Below are positions 18,023-26,970 of a stretch of 46,387 nt of DNA, piece after piece. How positions within the stretch are numbered: the first letter of the stretch is position 1; the number at the start of each line of letters is the position of its first letter. The notes beneath the pieces are model-generated. The model had not been told where the DNA came from and made no database searches. It worked only from the letters and a program-made list of their open reading frames with translations. A program made the translations under genes and the position numbers. This stretch comes from Fidelibacterota bacterium (lineage in GTDB: Bacteria > Fidelibacterota > Marinisomatia > Marinisomatales > UBA1611), in the NCBI GenBank assembly GCA_018658715.1, contig JABHUQ010000028.1, forward strand, positions 69,663-116,049, read 5' to 3'.

Positions 18023-19813
18023 TTATAGGGTGACATTTATATACTCGTTAATTATGATTTGAGATGTATTAATAACTCTTCCTATCGTAGAACATGGGGC
18101 ATTATGTTTCATACATATTCGTTGAAATTCCATCAAATTCTTCTCATTTAGAATAACTAAAAATGTCCCATACTGCTCCCCATAAATAAGCTCAATTGGC
18201 TTCATTTTACGAGAGATAAATACTTTCGCACCAAATGCATGATTGGTTGGTTTAATTAAGTTTTCTAGTGCGATAGCTAAACCACCATTTATCATTGGTG
18301 CACTCTTTTCAATAATATTTTCTTGCAAGCAATACTTAATAGCATTGTATGAATTTATTTCAATAAGCGGTAACGGTGCTTTTGAATTTTTGAATTGATT
18401 TAATTCTAACCACTCTGTTATTTTAGAGTTTATTAATTGCCCTTTAAGAACTCCAACAACTGATATGAAATAATTTGTTGTATTGGAAAGTGAATTATTT
18501 TTATGAAGGTTGGTATTTGGCTTTGCTAGACAAGATATAAGCATTTCTGATATAGATTCTGTAAACTTAATATTAAAAGTATATTTTATATTTAATGATA
18601 AAAGTATTTCAGAAACTATTTTAAAAAATTTTTGAAATTCACCTATATTACAATCTGGAGTAAAAAGTATATCAATGCACATATGTTTTAGCGTAATAGC
18701 ATTAGACACCTGTATTCCCAAAAAAGTATAAATATATTTTAAGTATAAGTCGTTTGTAAAAGGCTTTAAAATATGCGTTGTTGCTAGTATAGTTTCAGTT
18801 TCATTTTTTAATGTATAATCTATTGTTTTATTTCTTTCCTTCTTTATATGATTAGAAAATTTTGAATATATTTGTTTTAATCTTTTTTTACCGATAGTAG
18901 GGATTTTCTGGGTTTTAAGATTATAATTTTCCTTTGCCATGTCCCTAGATGTAGATGATGATTGTAAGGAAAACATAGATTTTGGAAGTTTAATTAAAGT
19001 GGATTTTCCCCTAAAATAGTGTAAGTAAGGATCATCATTAAAATGGCCAAACAATTCTACTTTGTATTTACTTTCAGTAAAATGATCAGTGACCTTTTTT
19101 ATATATTTCTTGGGAACGACTAAAAAAGCATACTTCTTACTCACCTTAATTATACCCTCATGGACTGTTAGACCTGTATTTTTATTTTGTATGAATTTGA
19201 AAACCAATTGACCGATATTATTATCAGAGTAATAACACTGTGTTAGTAACCCGTCACTTTTAAGAATATTAATTAATTGCCCCAATTGTTTTTCATTAGA
19301 TATAGACTTTTTAGAGTTCGGTAACTGAATGGAAAGAATTTGATCATTAGGGTTGAAAACAAATTTTTTATTATCATCTTTTATAAAGGCTTCTACTTCA
19401 ATTTCTCCATTCATCCTTCTTTTGGCGTTATGAGGTATTTCAAAAATTATTTTTTGAATATTAAATGGTTTGAGTCTATGTATTAATGTTTCTTGAATAT
19501 CCTTGAATATCTTAGCAGAAGGTTTAAACAAAAATGAATAAACGATCCAATATGGTTGTTGTCCATTGCATGAAAATTGTAAGATTGATGAATCATTTTT
19601 ATAATTTAATTTTCCATCTGTAGTATAAGAAATGATTCCTTTCTTTTTTATAATTAAACCTTCCTGTGATTTATTTCGATTTATACAAAAATATCTTTTA
19701 AGCTTTTCAGTAAACAAAATTTCTTCCAATATATTCAATTCTTTTGGAGTTGCTTTTTTGCCTAAGCAATAATCGAAATATTCTAAATCTTCTTTTGTGA
19801 ATGGGATTATCAT
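18023..19813 (-). CDS. Degenerate PurL (FGAM synthetase)-like protein, probable pseudoenzyme
   Basis: 596 residues, against about 600-740 for small PurL. The layout follows PurL from end to end. FTKEDLEYFDYCLGKKATPKEL (6-26) matches the N-terminal linker helix. SILQFSCNGQQP (76-87) stands where PurL has the VxFKxESHNHP strand and catalytic loop. Residues 217-278 match the TAYEMMLSESQERMLLV segment and the small sandwich after it. Residues 336-420 match the second AIR-synthase half. KSAPMINGGLAIALE (503-517) stands for the HDVSDGGL site, and ELIYGEQYGTFLVIL (541-555) for the LFGESQSRFLV strand. Catalytic residues are gone: SHNHP reads CNGQQP, WSEHC reads FTEKL, and HDxSDGGL reads PMINGGL. The ATG overlaps the recX stop (ATGA). 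Unusually rich in Lys, Asn and Ile, which suggests fast divergence. Function unknown; loss of FGAM synthetase activity is inferred. Confidence 0.75.
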   Translation of the reverse strand: MIIPFTKEDLEYFDYCLGKKATPKELNILEEILFTEKLKRYFCINRNKSQEGLIIKKKGIISYTTDGKLNYKNDSSILQFSCNGQQPYWIVYSFLFKPSAKIFKDIQETLIHRLKPFNIQKIIFEIPHNAKRRMNGEIEVEAFIKDDNKKFVFNPNDQILSIQLPNSKKSISNEKQLGQLINILKSDGLLTQCYYSDNNIGQLVFKFIQNKNTGLTVHEGIIKVSKKYAFLVVPKKYIKKVTDHFTESKYKVELFGHFNDDPYLHYFRGKSTLIKLPKSMFSLQSSSTSRDMAKENYNLKTQKIPTIGKKRLKQIYSKFSNHIKKERNKTIDYTLKNETETILATTHILKPFTNDLYLKYIYTFLGIQVSNAITLKHMCIDILFTPDCNIGEFQKFFKIVSEILLSLNIKYTFNIKFTESISEMLISCLAKPNTNLHKNNSLSNTTNYFISVVGVLKGQLINSKITEWLELNQFKNSKAPLPLIEINSYNAIKYCLQENIIEKSAPMINGGLAIALENLIKPTNHAFGAKVFISRKMKPIELIYGEQYGTFLVILNEKNLMEFQRICMKHNAPCSTIGRVINTSQIIINEYINVTL

Positions 19814-20433
19814 ATAAGGTTATTCTCTAATAATTTTGATTCAATTTCACCCCAACTAAATCCCTTTCTTTTAAGAAAATTAATCAATTTAGTTTTTGTT
19901 TTTATATCAAGGGTTTGGTCTGGTATTATTTTTTTCTTATCTAACCAAGATTGTATTAATTCAGGAATTGGGTATTGTTGATATATATTATTAATAGCAG
20001 TCTCAACGAGTTTTTTATCAACTCGAAATTTATTTAATGATGATTTTACTGCATATGGACCAACATTTTTCAGAAATACTTGATCCCTAACATAGGACTC
20101 TATGAATGATTGGTCATTAATTAGGCCCAGATTTTCCAATTCCTTCAAGACGGGTAAAATATCTTTAATGGGATATTCTTTATCTAATAATCGAGTTTTT
20201 AGTTCATGTTTACTTCTTGACCGATAACTAAGAAGCGAATAAGCAGATTCTTTAATTTTAGATATATTTTCGCTCTGTAGGAGTTTAGACAATATATCAT
20301 CTTCTAAAGAATCTCCAATTGCTAGTCCACTAGAAATAAAAACGCCTTCAGATATACCGAAGACGTTTCCATTATTTAAAGTGATTGTGTATCGCGCTCG
20401 GCGGTTTTGTCTTTGAATATTATTTATTTTCAC
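19810..20433 (-). CDS. recX: RecA regulator RecX
   Basis: 207 residues made of RecX three-helix repeats: [26 protein letters not shown], then [39 protein letters not shown] (split over two helices), then [19 protein letters not shown]. The first 50 residues are the usual variable beta segment. RecX binds the RecA filament and limits or modulates it. The start is a GTG at 20431-20433, 14 bases inside the 3' end of recA, and the stop overlaps the PurL-like start by 4 bases. recA, recX and the PurL-like gene thus form a translationally chained set. Confidence 0.93.
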   Translation of the reverse strand: MKINNIQRQNRRARYTITLNNGNVFGISEGVFISSGLAIGDSLEDDILSKLLQSENISKIKESAYSLLSYRSRSKHELKTRLLDKEYPIKDILPVLKELENLGLINDQSFIESYVRDQVFLKNVGPYAVKSSLNKFRVDKKLVETAINNIYQQYPIPELIQSWLDKKKIIPDQTLDIKTKTKLINFLKRKGFSWGEIESKLLENNLI

Positions 20434-21454
20434 CTTTTGACTTTTCAGATTCTTCTGTTAAACCAATGAATGATTTTACCTTTTCAATGATTTCATTCAT
20501 AATGTCTGGATTCTCTTTTAAGAAATTTTTTGCATTCTCGCGACCTTGTCCAATTTTACCATCTCCATAACTAAACCAAGCACCCATTTTTTCAATTATA
20601 TTTCCTGCAATGGCTAAATCAATAATATCGCCTTCCGTTGAAATACCTTGACCAAACATAATATCAAATTCTGTATTTTTGAATGGTGGAGCTACCTTAT
20701 TTTTAACAACTTTTACTCGGACGCGATTACCAACAGGGTTTGCACCATCCTTTAAAGTAGTTATTCGACGAATTTCCATACGCTGTGACGAATAAAATTT
20801 TAAAGCACGACCACCAGGTGTAGTTTCTGGATTACCGAACATAACACCAATTTTCATCCTAATTTGGTTAATAAATATAACAGCTGTATTGGATCGACTG
20901 ACCGTTCCAGTTAATTTTCGTAAAGCTTGACTCATAAGACGAGCTTGCAGACCAACGTGAGTATCGCCCATATCACCTTCTAATTCTGCGCGTGGTACGA
21001 GAGCAGCCACAGAATCGACTACAATTACATCTAAAGCACCACTTCTAACAAGTGTTTCTGTTATTTCTAGTGCCTCTTCTCCTGAATCTGGTTGTGATAT
21101 CAATAATTCATCTACATCAACGCCTAAAGCTTTAGAATATTCCGGATCTAATGCATGTTCTGCGTCAATAAATGCAGCATATCCGCCTGCTTTTTGTGCT
21201 TCTGCGACAATATGTAAGGCTAATGTAGTTTTCCCTGAAGATTCAGGTCCATACACTTCAATGATACGTCCTTTTGGAATACCACCGACCCCTAAAGCTA
21301 CATCAAGAGACAAACAACCCGTTGAAATAACATTATCAGATAGGATGGGCCTATCCTGCCCCATCTTCATTAATGATCCTTTTCCAAATTGTCTATCAAT
21401 TTGAGTTATTGCTAAATCTATAGCTTTTTCTTTTTTCGTGCTTTTATCTGCCAT
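20420..21454 (-). CDS. recA: Recombinase RecA
   Basis: 344 residues, normal for RecA. It forms ATP-dependent filaments on single-stranded DNA for strand exchange and SOS co-protease activity. Walker A is GPESSGKTT at 69-77, followed by [33 protein letters not shown], Walker [19 protein letters not shown], the [30 protein letters not shown] region (L2 loop, in parts) and NKVAPPFK near residue 250. It is the first of the chained recA-recX-PurL-like genes and follows thpR by 19 bases. I see no obvious SOS box in that short gap. Confidence 0.98.
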   Translation of the reverse strand: MADKSTKKEKAIDLAITQIDRQFGKGSLMKMGQDRPILSDNVISTGCLSLDVALGVGGIPKGRIIEVYGPESSGKTTLALHIVAEAQKAGGYAAFIDAEHALDPEYSKALGVDVDELLISQPDSGEEALEITETLVRSGALDVIVVDSVAALVPRAELEGDMGDTHVGLQARLMSQALRKLTGTVSRSNTAVIFINQIRMKIGVMFGNPETTPGGRALKFYSSQRMEIRRITTLKDGANPVGNRVRVKVVKNKVAPPFKNTEFDIMFGQGISTEGDIIDLAIAGNIIEKMGAWFSYGDGKIGQGRENAKNFLKENPDIMNEIIEKVKSFIGLTEESEKSKGENK

Positions 21455-21473
21455 TTAAAATCTCCTGTTTTGA

Positions 21474-22031
21474 TTAAGCCCCAAAAGAATGAGAGCCCAA
21501 TATATGATAAATTGGTCCATCCTGTGACAATTCACTACTAATAAATTGCATCTGATTAATATTCAATGCAATTCCATCATACTTAGATTGTAAAAATATT
21601 TTTGCGTCGGGTGGTTTCTTGTCCGTGTATTTAATTCTAGCAATTGTTATGTGTGGTGTGTAGGGATCTTCATCTGATGGAATCCCTATGGATTTCAATT
21701 GTGAATTAATAGCATTAACAAGATTCACTAGATAGTCCGTTTTTCCTTCAATTCCCATCCATAAAACGGTTGGTCTTTCCGAATCGGGAAAACAACCTGT
21801 ATTGGCAATCATTAAATTTTCTGGTACGACACTTTTTGCGATTTTAGCTAAAATATCATTTATTTTGTCAACAGATTCATCTTTGGTGTCACCTAAGAAT
21901 TTCAAGGTTAAATGTAAATGGATATTTTTAACCCAATTAATTTCTGATGGATCTTCAAAAGTTGATACTAACATTTGTTTAATACCTAATACACGACTTG
22001 GTATTGGAATGGAAATAAATGTTCTTTTCAC
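21474..22031 (-). CDS. thpR: RNA 2',3'-cyclic phosphodiesterase (LigT/2H family)
   Basis: 185 residues with the two signature HxTx motifs of the 2H phosphoesterase fold: HLTL (in NIHLHLTLKFLGD) and HITI (in DPYTPHITIARIKY). It opens 2',3'-cyclic phosphate on RNA ends. The start is a GTG at 22029-22031 overlapping the cinA stop by 4 bases (GTGA). The order cinA-thpR-recA agrees with a DNA-uptake or repair neighbourhood found in several phyla. Confidence 0.93.
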   Translation of the reverse strand: MKRTFISIPIPSRVLGIKQMLVSTFEDPSEINWVKNIHLHLTLKFLGDTKDESVDKINDILAKIAKSVVPENLMIANTGCFPDSERPTVLWMGIEGKTDYLVNLVNAINSQLKSIGIPSDEDPYTPHITIARIKYTDKKPPDAKIFLQSKYDGIALNINQMQFISSELSQDGPIYHILGSHSFGA

Positions 22032-23254
22032 GTAATATTTTCTTTCAGTAATTCTTTGTATATTAAATTTAATGCCGCTTGGCTTGAGCGAATCTTATTC
22101 ATTGTTCTATTTTTACCAAATAGAAATTTTCTCGCAAAAGTAATTTTTTTATCAGAATAACCAATAAAGACTAATCCTACAGGTTTTTCTTTTGTACCAC
22201 CAGATGGGCCTGCGATTCCAGTGCTGGATAGCCCGATACTAGTTCCAAGGTTTTTACGAACTCCTATAGCCATCTCTTTAGCTGTTTCTTCACTAACGGC
22301 CCCATGTGTTATTAAAGTTTCATGGGCTACGTTTAACTGATTCTCTTTCACATGATTACTGTAGGATATTATTCCACCGTGAAAAGATTCAGAACTTCCT
22401 GAAACTCGCGTAATCCTATCCCCAATTAAGCCACCAGTACAAGATTCAGCCAATCCTAATGTTTTATGTTGTTGGGTGAGAGTTTCGACGATTAAATCTT
22501 CAATATTATTATCTGTTTTTGTATAGAGTATATTTGAAATAACATTTGAAATTCTCTCATCAATTTCTTCTAGGCTTGTTTCTCCAGTTACAACAATATC
22601 AACACCATAGGCAGAAGGAAAAAATCCGTAATCACATGAAGTATAATGATCAAGTATAGGTTCGACAATTTCTGCAATTGAAGATTCTGGTTTCCCTGTT
22701 GTTCTGAAACGCAGTTGATTAAGCTTTGTAGGTCTTTGGTTAATAATCCAAGGTATAATAGTATTTTTCATCATACTTTTCATTTCCATTGGGACACCAG
22801 GCAAAGCAAAGATTTTTGTCTCATTATTATTAAATATGAATCCACGAGCACTTCCAACAGGGTTTGGTATTAAATCTCCATTGTCAGGTACCAATGCTTG
22901 CGATTTATTATTATCACTAATATGTTTCCCAATACGTTTCAGAAAGTAGTCTGATAATGAATGCCAATATTTTTGATCAAAAACTGCATTGGCACCAAAA
23001 TACTTAAATAATGTTTCGCGAGTAATATCATCCGCTGTTGGCCCTAACCCTCCAGTAATGATGATTATATTAGGTTTATCATGAAAAAGATGATTCAAAG
23101 CAGACTGGATGGCTTTATCATTATCTTGTACAGTTAATTGTTTATCTAATATTGCACCCACTTCAAATAGAATTTTTCCTATCCAAGAAGCATTCGTATT
23201 AACTGTTGCTCCCTTAAGCAGTTCATTCCCAATGGTTAGAAGGGAAACTTTCAT
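22028..23254 (-). CDS. cinA: CinA: MoCF-like domain plus nicotinamide-nucleotide amidase domain
   Basis: 408 residues. The N-terminal domain (1-170) is the molybdopterin-binding-like COG1058 module with LLTIGNELLKGATVNTNASWIG, IITGGLGPTADDITRE and the FALPGVPMEMKSMM segment. The C-terminal domain (about 250-405) is the amidase that hydrolyses NMN to nicotinic acid mononucleotide, with TLGLAESCTGGLIGDRIT, HGGIISYSNHVK and GLSSTGIAGPSGGT. It recycles NMN formed by NAD-dependent DNA ligase. The gene overlaps pgpA by 4 bases and thpR by 4 bases. Complete and normal length. Confidence 0.96.
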   Translation of the reverse strand: MKVSLLTIGNELLKGATVNTNASWIGKILFEVGAILDKQLTVQDNDKAIQSALNHLFHDKPNIIIITGGLGPTADDITRETLFKYFGANAVFDQKYWHSLSDYFLKRIGKHISDNNKSQALVPDNGDLIPNPVGSARGFIFNNNETKIFALPGVPMEMKSMMKNTIIPWIINQRPTKLNQLRFRTTGKPESSIAEIVEPILDHYTSCDYGFFPSAYGVDIVVTGETSLEEIDERISNVISNILYTKTDNNIEDLIVETLTQQHKTLGLAESCTGGLIGDRITRVSGSSESFHGGIISYSNHVKENQLNVAHETLITHGAVSEETAKEMAIGVRKNLGTSIGLSSTGIAGPSGGTKEKPVGLVFIGYSDKKITFARKFLFGKNRTMNKIRSSQAALNLIYKELLKENIT

Positions 23255-23709
23255 CCAATATAATAAATCAGAGAATGCGTTATAAATAAAGAAAATAATC
23301 CGGCTACAACATCATCCATCATAATTCCAAGACCAGAAGGTAATGATTCCATAGATTTTATTGGTCCAGGTTTAAAAATATCAAATAACCGAAAAAGAAA
23401 AAATGCTAATAATCCCCAGCATAATGTTACAGGCACAAACCATAATGCAATCCATTGCCCAACCCATTCATCAATTACAACTACGGATGGATCTTTTGCT
23501 TTTAGCGTTTTGGAAACAATTTCTGATGATATGACACCACCAAAAAAAATAAACCCTGTCAGGATTAAAAAGACTTCTTGTGTACCCCACTGCATAAATA
23601 TAAACCAACCAATTAATGCAGCTAAACTTCCCCATGTCCCAGGAGCTTTAGGTAAAGTGCCTACATTAAATACAGTCGAAAATAACCATGCAACATTTTG
23701 TCTAGTCAT
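23251..23709 (-). CDS. pgpA: Phosphatidylglycerophosphatase A
   Basis: 152 residues from the ATG at 23707-23709, where the family's usual start MTRQNVAWLFSTVFNVGTLPKAPGTWGSL begins (shown here in part); a longer frame to 23763 lies inside pgsA. The acidic site DPSVVVIDEWVGQW and the late IMMDDVVAGLFS are present, with three or four membrane spans. It dephosphorylates phosphatidylglycerophosphate to phosphatidylglycerol, the step directly after PgsA. Its start lies 8 bases inside the pgsA 3' end, so both steps of PG synthesis are coupled. Confidence 0.95.
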   Translation of the reverse strand: MTRQNVAWLFSTVFNVGTLPKAPGTWGSLAALIGWFIFMQWGTQEVFLILTGFIFFGGVISSEIVSKTLKAKDPSVVVIDEWVGQWIALWFVPVTLCWGLLAFFLFRLFDIFKPGPIKSMESLPSGLGIMMDDVVAGLFSLFITHSLIYYIG

Positions 23710-24295
23710 TCTGATCCTTGAAAAAACTTTGGATAGTGCCACGGTTAGAGTATAAATAATCAAATCCTGTAAATACAGTAAATGCAGTTACAAAAAAGGA
23801 TAAGATATATATAAGTTGAAATTCAGTTACAAACTTTATGGCTGGCGTAAGCCATTGTAATGACAAAGGTTTAAATCCAATATATATTAAGATAAAAATA
23901 ATAATACTTAATTGTGTTCCTGTTTTCATTTTTGCAATGTTACTTGTTACCATTTCGAATCCTTGGCGATTCATGAGCATACGAAGTCCAGTAACAAATA
24001 AATCTCTGAAAATAATAAGTGATACCATCCAATACTCCAACTCGCCAATAACAGCAAAAGAAATAAATGCTGATGAAACCAATATTTTATCTGCTAAAGG
24101 ATCTAGAAATTTTCCTTGTTCTGTTACTTGATCGTATTTGCGGGCATAATATCCATCATATGCATCTGTAATTGATGCAATAATAAATACAACTAACGCC
24201 CAGAATTTAGCTGTAGGATCTTCATGAAAAAGAAGTAGTATAAATACTGGGGTTAATAAAATTCTAAAAATGGTTAACATATTAGGAATTGTCAT
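23702..24295 (-). CDS. pgsA: CDP-diacylglycerol-glycerol-3-phosphate 3-phosphatidyltransferase
   Basis: 197-residue membrane enzyme of the CDP-alcohol phosphatidyltransferase family. The signature D(x2)DG(x2)AR(x8)G(x3)D(x3)D is present as SITDAYDGYYARKYDQVTEQGKFLDPLADK (in two parts, residues ~40-70). MTIPNMLTIFRILLTPVFI is the typical start. It makes phosphatidylglycerophosphate, the substrate of the next gene pgpA, and uses the glycerol-3-phosphate made by GpsA. The ATG overlaps the recR stop by 4 bases. Confidence 0.96.
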   Translation of the reverse strand: MTIPNMLTIFRILLTPVFILLLFHEDPTAKFWALVVFIIASITDAYDGYYARKYDQVTEQGKFLDPLADKILVSSAFISFAVIGELEYWMVSLIIFRDLFVTGLRMLMNRQGFEMVTSNIAKMKTGTQLSIIIFILIYIGFKPLSLQWLTPAIKFVTEFQLIYILSFFVTAFTVFTGFDYLYSNRGTIQSFFKDQND

Positions 24296-24885
24296 AATTC
24301 AGTTCTTCCTTCCATAGCTCGAATGAGTGTAGCTTCGTCGATATATTCCAAATCACCGCCCACAGGTAACCCACGTGCCAATCGTGTAACTTGAATATTA
24401 TATTCATTGAACAATTTCCCAAGATAAAGGGATGTTGTTTCACCTTCTACACTGGGATTCATTGCAAGAATAATTTCCATTTCAGGCGTAATTCGACTTA
24501 AGAGAGATTCAATGTTTAAATCGTCAGGTCCTATACCATCTAGAGGAGATAATACTCCACCCAAAACATGGTATTTCCCACGGTAAATGTTTGTTCTCTC
24601 AAAGGCAAAAATATCTTGAGCTTCTTCTACAATACATAAAAGAGAATTGTCTCTTTTTGGATCCAAGCAAATTAAACAAGGATCAGATTCAGTAATTCCA
24701 CCGCATAATGAACATTTATGAACATTTAATTTCATATTCAACATGGACTGCGCTAAACGTGCTACCGATTCATCATCCGTGTTTAAAAGATGAAAAGCTA
24801 ACCGTTGGGCTGTTTTTCTGCCTATACCCGGCAATCGTGATAATTCATCAATAAGCCGAATTGCTGATTGTGGAAGAAAACCCAT
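24292..24885 (-). CDS. recR: Recombination mediator RecR
   Basis: 197 residues. The order is a helix-hairpin-helix (LSRLPGIGRKTAQRLAFHLL), a C4 zinc finger (CSLCGGITESDPCLIC, 57-72), then a Toprim domain (LLCIVEEAQDIFAFERTN, YHVLGGVLSPLDGIGPDDL) and a Walker-B-like C-terminus. Works with RecO/RecF in loading RecA onto gaps. It lies directly after ybaB and overlaps pgsA, completing the old dnaX-ybaB-recR cluster. All expected motifs are present. Confidence 0.97.
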   Translation of the reverse strand: MGFLPQSAIRLIDELSRLPGIGRKTAQRLAFHLLNTDDESVARLAQSMLNMKLNVHKCSLCGGITESDPCLICLDPKRDNSLLCIVEEAQDIFAFERTNIYRGKYHVLGGVLSPLDGIGPDDLNIESLLSRITPEMEIILAMNPSVEGETTSLYLGKLFNEYNIQVTRLARGLPVGGDLEYIDEATLIRAMEGRTEL

Positions 24886-25206
24886 TTATGTTGGTAGATT
24901 TAATCCCGACATCATGCCACCTGTAACAGCATTCATCTTTTGAGAAGAAATATCCTTAGATTTTGCGATTCCTTTATTAAGAGCTGTTAAAATTAAATCT
25001 TCAATTAAATCTTTATCTTCAATTAACAACTCAGGATCTAAGATTAATTCCTTTAATTCTTGATCACCTGATATTTTTATTGTAACCATACCATTACCGG
25101 CACTTTCTTCAACAATTAAATTTTTCAATTCGTCTTGTACTGTAGCCATTTTTTTTTGCATATCACGAGCTTGTTTCATCAAATTGCCCATATTGCCTTT
25201 AAACAT
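24886..25206 (-). CDS. ybaB: Nucleoid-associated protein YbaB/EbfC family
   Basis: 106 residues: MFKGNMGNLMKQARDMQKKMATVQDEL, then a beta hairpin with GNGMVTIKISGDQELKELILDPELL and the closing KSKDISSQKMNAVTGGM. This is the full YbaB fold, a dimeric DNA-binding protein whose gene almost always sits between dnaX and recR, as here (3 bases after dnaX, directly abutting recR). Confidence 0.95.
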   Translation of the reverse strand: MFKGNMGNLMKQARDMQKKMATVQDELKNLIVEESAGNGMVTIKISGDQELKELILDPELLIEDKDLIEDLILTALNKGIAKSKDISSQKMNAVTGGMMSGLNLPT

Positions 25207-25209
25207 ATT

Positions 25210-26955
25210 TTAATTCCTTAATATTTCACCATCGAACAATTCGATAATTTTGTTTACTGTTTCAGAATGATCTTCCTGATTTCCATGAGATTCATTCTTT
25301 TTCCCATTTGTATCTGCTTTTATTGTGTCATTTTCTTCTTGTGAGAATTTTAATTTGAGTGAGAGTGATGTATTTTGAACTATTTCATTTTCCATCCACT
25401 GAAGATGTCTCTCAAGCATTTTAATGCTAAAGGATGATTGTCCAGATAGTTGAATTTGCACAAAATCATTATTCAATTGAACCGGTTTGCTGTTATCCAA
25501 TATAGTACCAATAGAAGGCCTTAGCTCAGTAATGTGAGTTAATATGGTGGGCCAATTATTTGATATATCATCTAATGAATAGTTAATTGATGTATTTTCT
25601 TTCTCCTGTTCTTCAGCAACTTTTTTGGAATTTTCTCTGTCTAAATTTTCTTTTTCATCTATTTTATCAGATCTACTATCTGAATCTTCATGCATAATCT
25701 TCTTTTTTGCCGAAGGTTGTATTTTTTTCACCTTTTGTTCTTCTGGTTTTACTTTTTCTGTTGGTTTCTCTGAAATTCTTGGTATTGGAATTTTTTCAGA
25801 AGAAACAGGTTTAGGGAAAACAACTCCAGGAGTTTTAATTTGTTGCAATAATTCATTAATATGAACAGACGCATCCATTTCCAATAGTTTAAGAACAGTC
25901 ATTTCTAATATTAAATATGGATTATCTGAACGGCGAATAGTACTGGATAAGTCACTTAGGACTTGCCCAATTTGTAAAAGGTCCATCCTATCCCAATGAC
26001 ATGATGCATTTACATATTTTTCTGCTAATTCATCATTCATATCTAATAAAGAATGTCCACCTTCAACACCAGCATATAATAGATAGCGAATATGTTCATT
26101 TATTCCCATAATAATTTCTACGGCTGGAACACCGACACTTGAAAGTTTTTTAATAACATTAATTGCTGAAATAGTATTTTTATTCTTAATAGCATCAGTG
26201 AATTCAAAATATAAATCATGGGAGATGAGTCCAAGAGATTTAACAACTTGTTCATAATCAATAGAATCACCACAGAAAGCCATCACTTGGTCCATCAAAC
26301 TTAAAGCATCTCTCATACTTCCATCAGCTTTTCGAGAGACAGCACTTAAAGATTCATGATCATAATTCGCATTTTCTTTTTTTAGTATGTAAGAAAGACG
26401 ATCTGATATAACATTTTGAGATATTCGATTAAAATCGAATCTTTGGCATCTGGAAATAATTGTAGCAGGAACCTTATGAATATCTGTTGTACAGAAAATG
26501 AATTTCCCATGAGGAGGTGGTTCCTCCAGTGTACGTAATAATGCATTAAATGCTGGAGTTGTTAACATATGAACTTCGTCTATTATAATAACTTTATAAT
26601 TACTATTCATAGGTGCAAACTTTATTTGTTCACGTAGATTGCGAATTTCTTCTATACCACGATTAGATGCCCCATCAATTTCTAATACATCTAATGCTCG
26701 ACCATTAGATATTTCTGTAGCTTGATAAGAATTGGGGTCAAAATCTGCATTTGCTCCACCTGGTGCATTTAAAGCCATAGCTACAATACGAGCTGTTGTC
26801 GTTTTCCCTACTCCACGAGGACCAGTAAAAATATATCCTTGGGCAATACGATTCTTTTTAAAAGCATTCTCAAGTGTCCGAACAACATGATCTTGCCCAA
26901 CAACATCCTTGAACGATTGAGGTCGCCATTTAAGTGATAATACTTTGTATGTCAT
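25210..26955 (-). CDS. dnaX: DNA polymerase III clamp-loader subunit (tau; gamma by predicted frameshift)
   Basis: 581 residues. The AAA+ domain has Walker A GPRGVGKTTT (45-54), Walker B IIIDEVHML (123-131) and sensor/arginine-finger SRC (168-170). Domain III runs to about 365 and is followed by a charged Lys/Glu linker and a C-terminal tau region. The zinc module that normally has four cysteines is represented by ALNAPGGANADFDPNSYQAT (61-80) and EISNGR, with no cysteine at all. The ATG lies 15 bases after the predicted SRP RNA 3' end, with no clear Shine-Dalgarno sequence. A slippery heptamer is present at codons 416-418 (listed separately). Confidence 0.96.
   Translation of the reverse strand: MTYKVLSLKWRPQSFKDVVGQDHVVRTLENAFKKNRIAQGYIFTGPRGVGKTTTARIVAMALNAPGGANADFDPNSYQATEISNGRALDVLEIDGASNRGIEEIRNLREQIKFAPMNSNYKVIIIDEVHMLTTPAFNALLRTLEEPPPHGKFIFCTTDIHKVPATIISRCQRFDFNRISQNVISDRLSYILKKENANYDHESLSAVSRKADGSMRDALSLMDQVMAFCGDSIDYEQVVKSLGLISHDLYFEFTDAIKNKNTISAINVIKKLSSVGVPAVEIIMGINEHIRYLLYAGVEGGHSLLDMNDELAEKYVNASCHWDRMDLLQIGQVLSDLSSTIRRSDNPYLILEMTVLKLLEMDASVHINELLQQIKTPGVVFPKPVSSEKIPIPRISEKPTEKVKPEEQKVKKIQPSAKKKIMHEDSDSRSDKIDEKENLDRENSKKVAEEQEKENTSINYSLDDISNNWPTILTHITELRPSIGTILDNSKPVQLNNDFVQIQLSGQSSFSIKMLERHLQWMENEIVQNTSLSLKLKFSQEENDTIKADTNGKKNESHGNQEDHSETVNKIIELFDGEILRN
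25688..25708 (-). promoter_or_regulatory. Predicted programmed -1 frameshift site in dnaX
   Basis: On the coding strand, A AAA AAG (25708-25702) sits in the 0 frame as GCA AAA AAG, the same heptamer as in E. coli dnaX. After a -1 slip the ribosome reads GAA GAT TAT GCA TGA, ending at 25690-25688, so the product would be about 422 residues, close to E. coli gamma (431). A 6-bp stem (TCAGAT, 5-base loop, ATCTGA) follows about 18 bases downstream. The site lies just past domain III in the charged linker, the right place to separate gamma from tau. Confidence 0.5.
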
Positions 26956-26970
26956 ATATTTTTTATTTTT

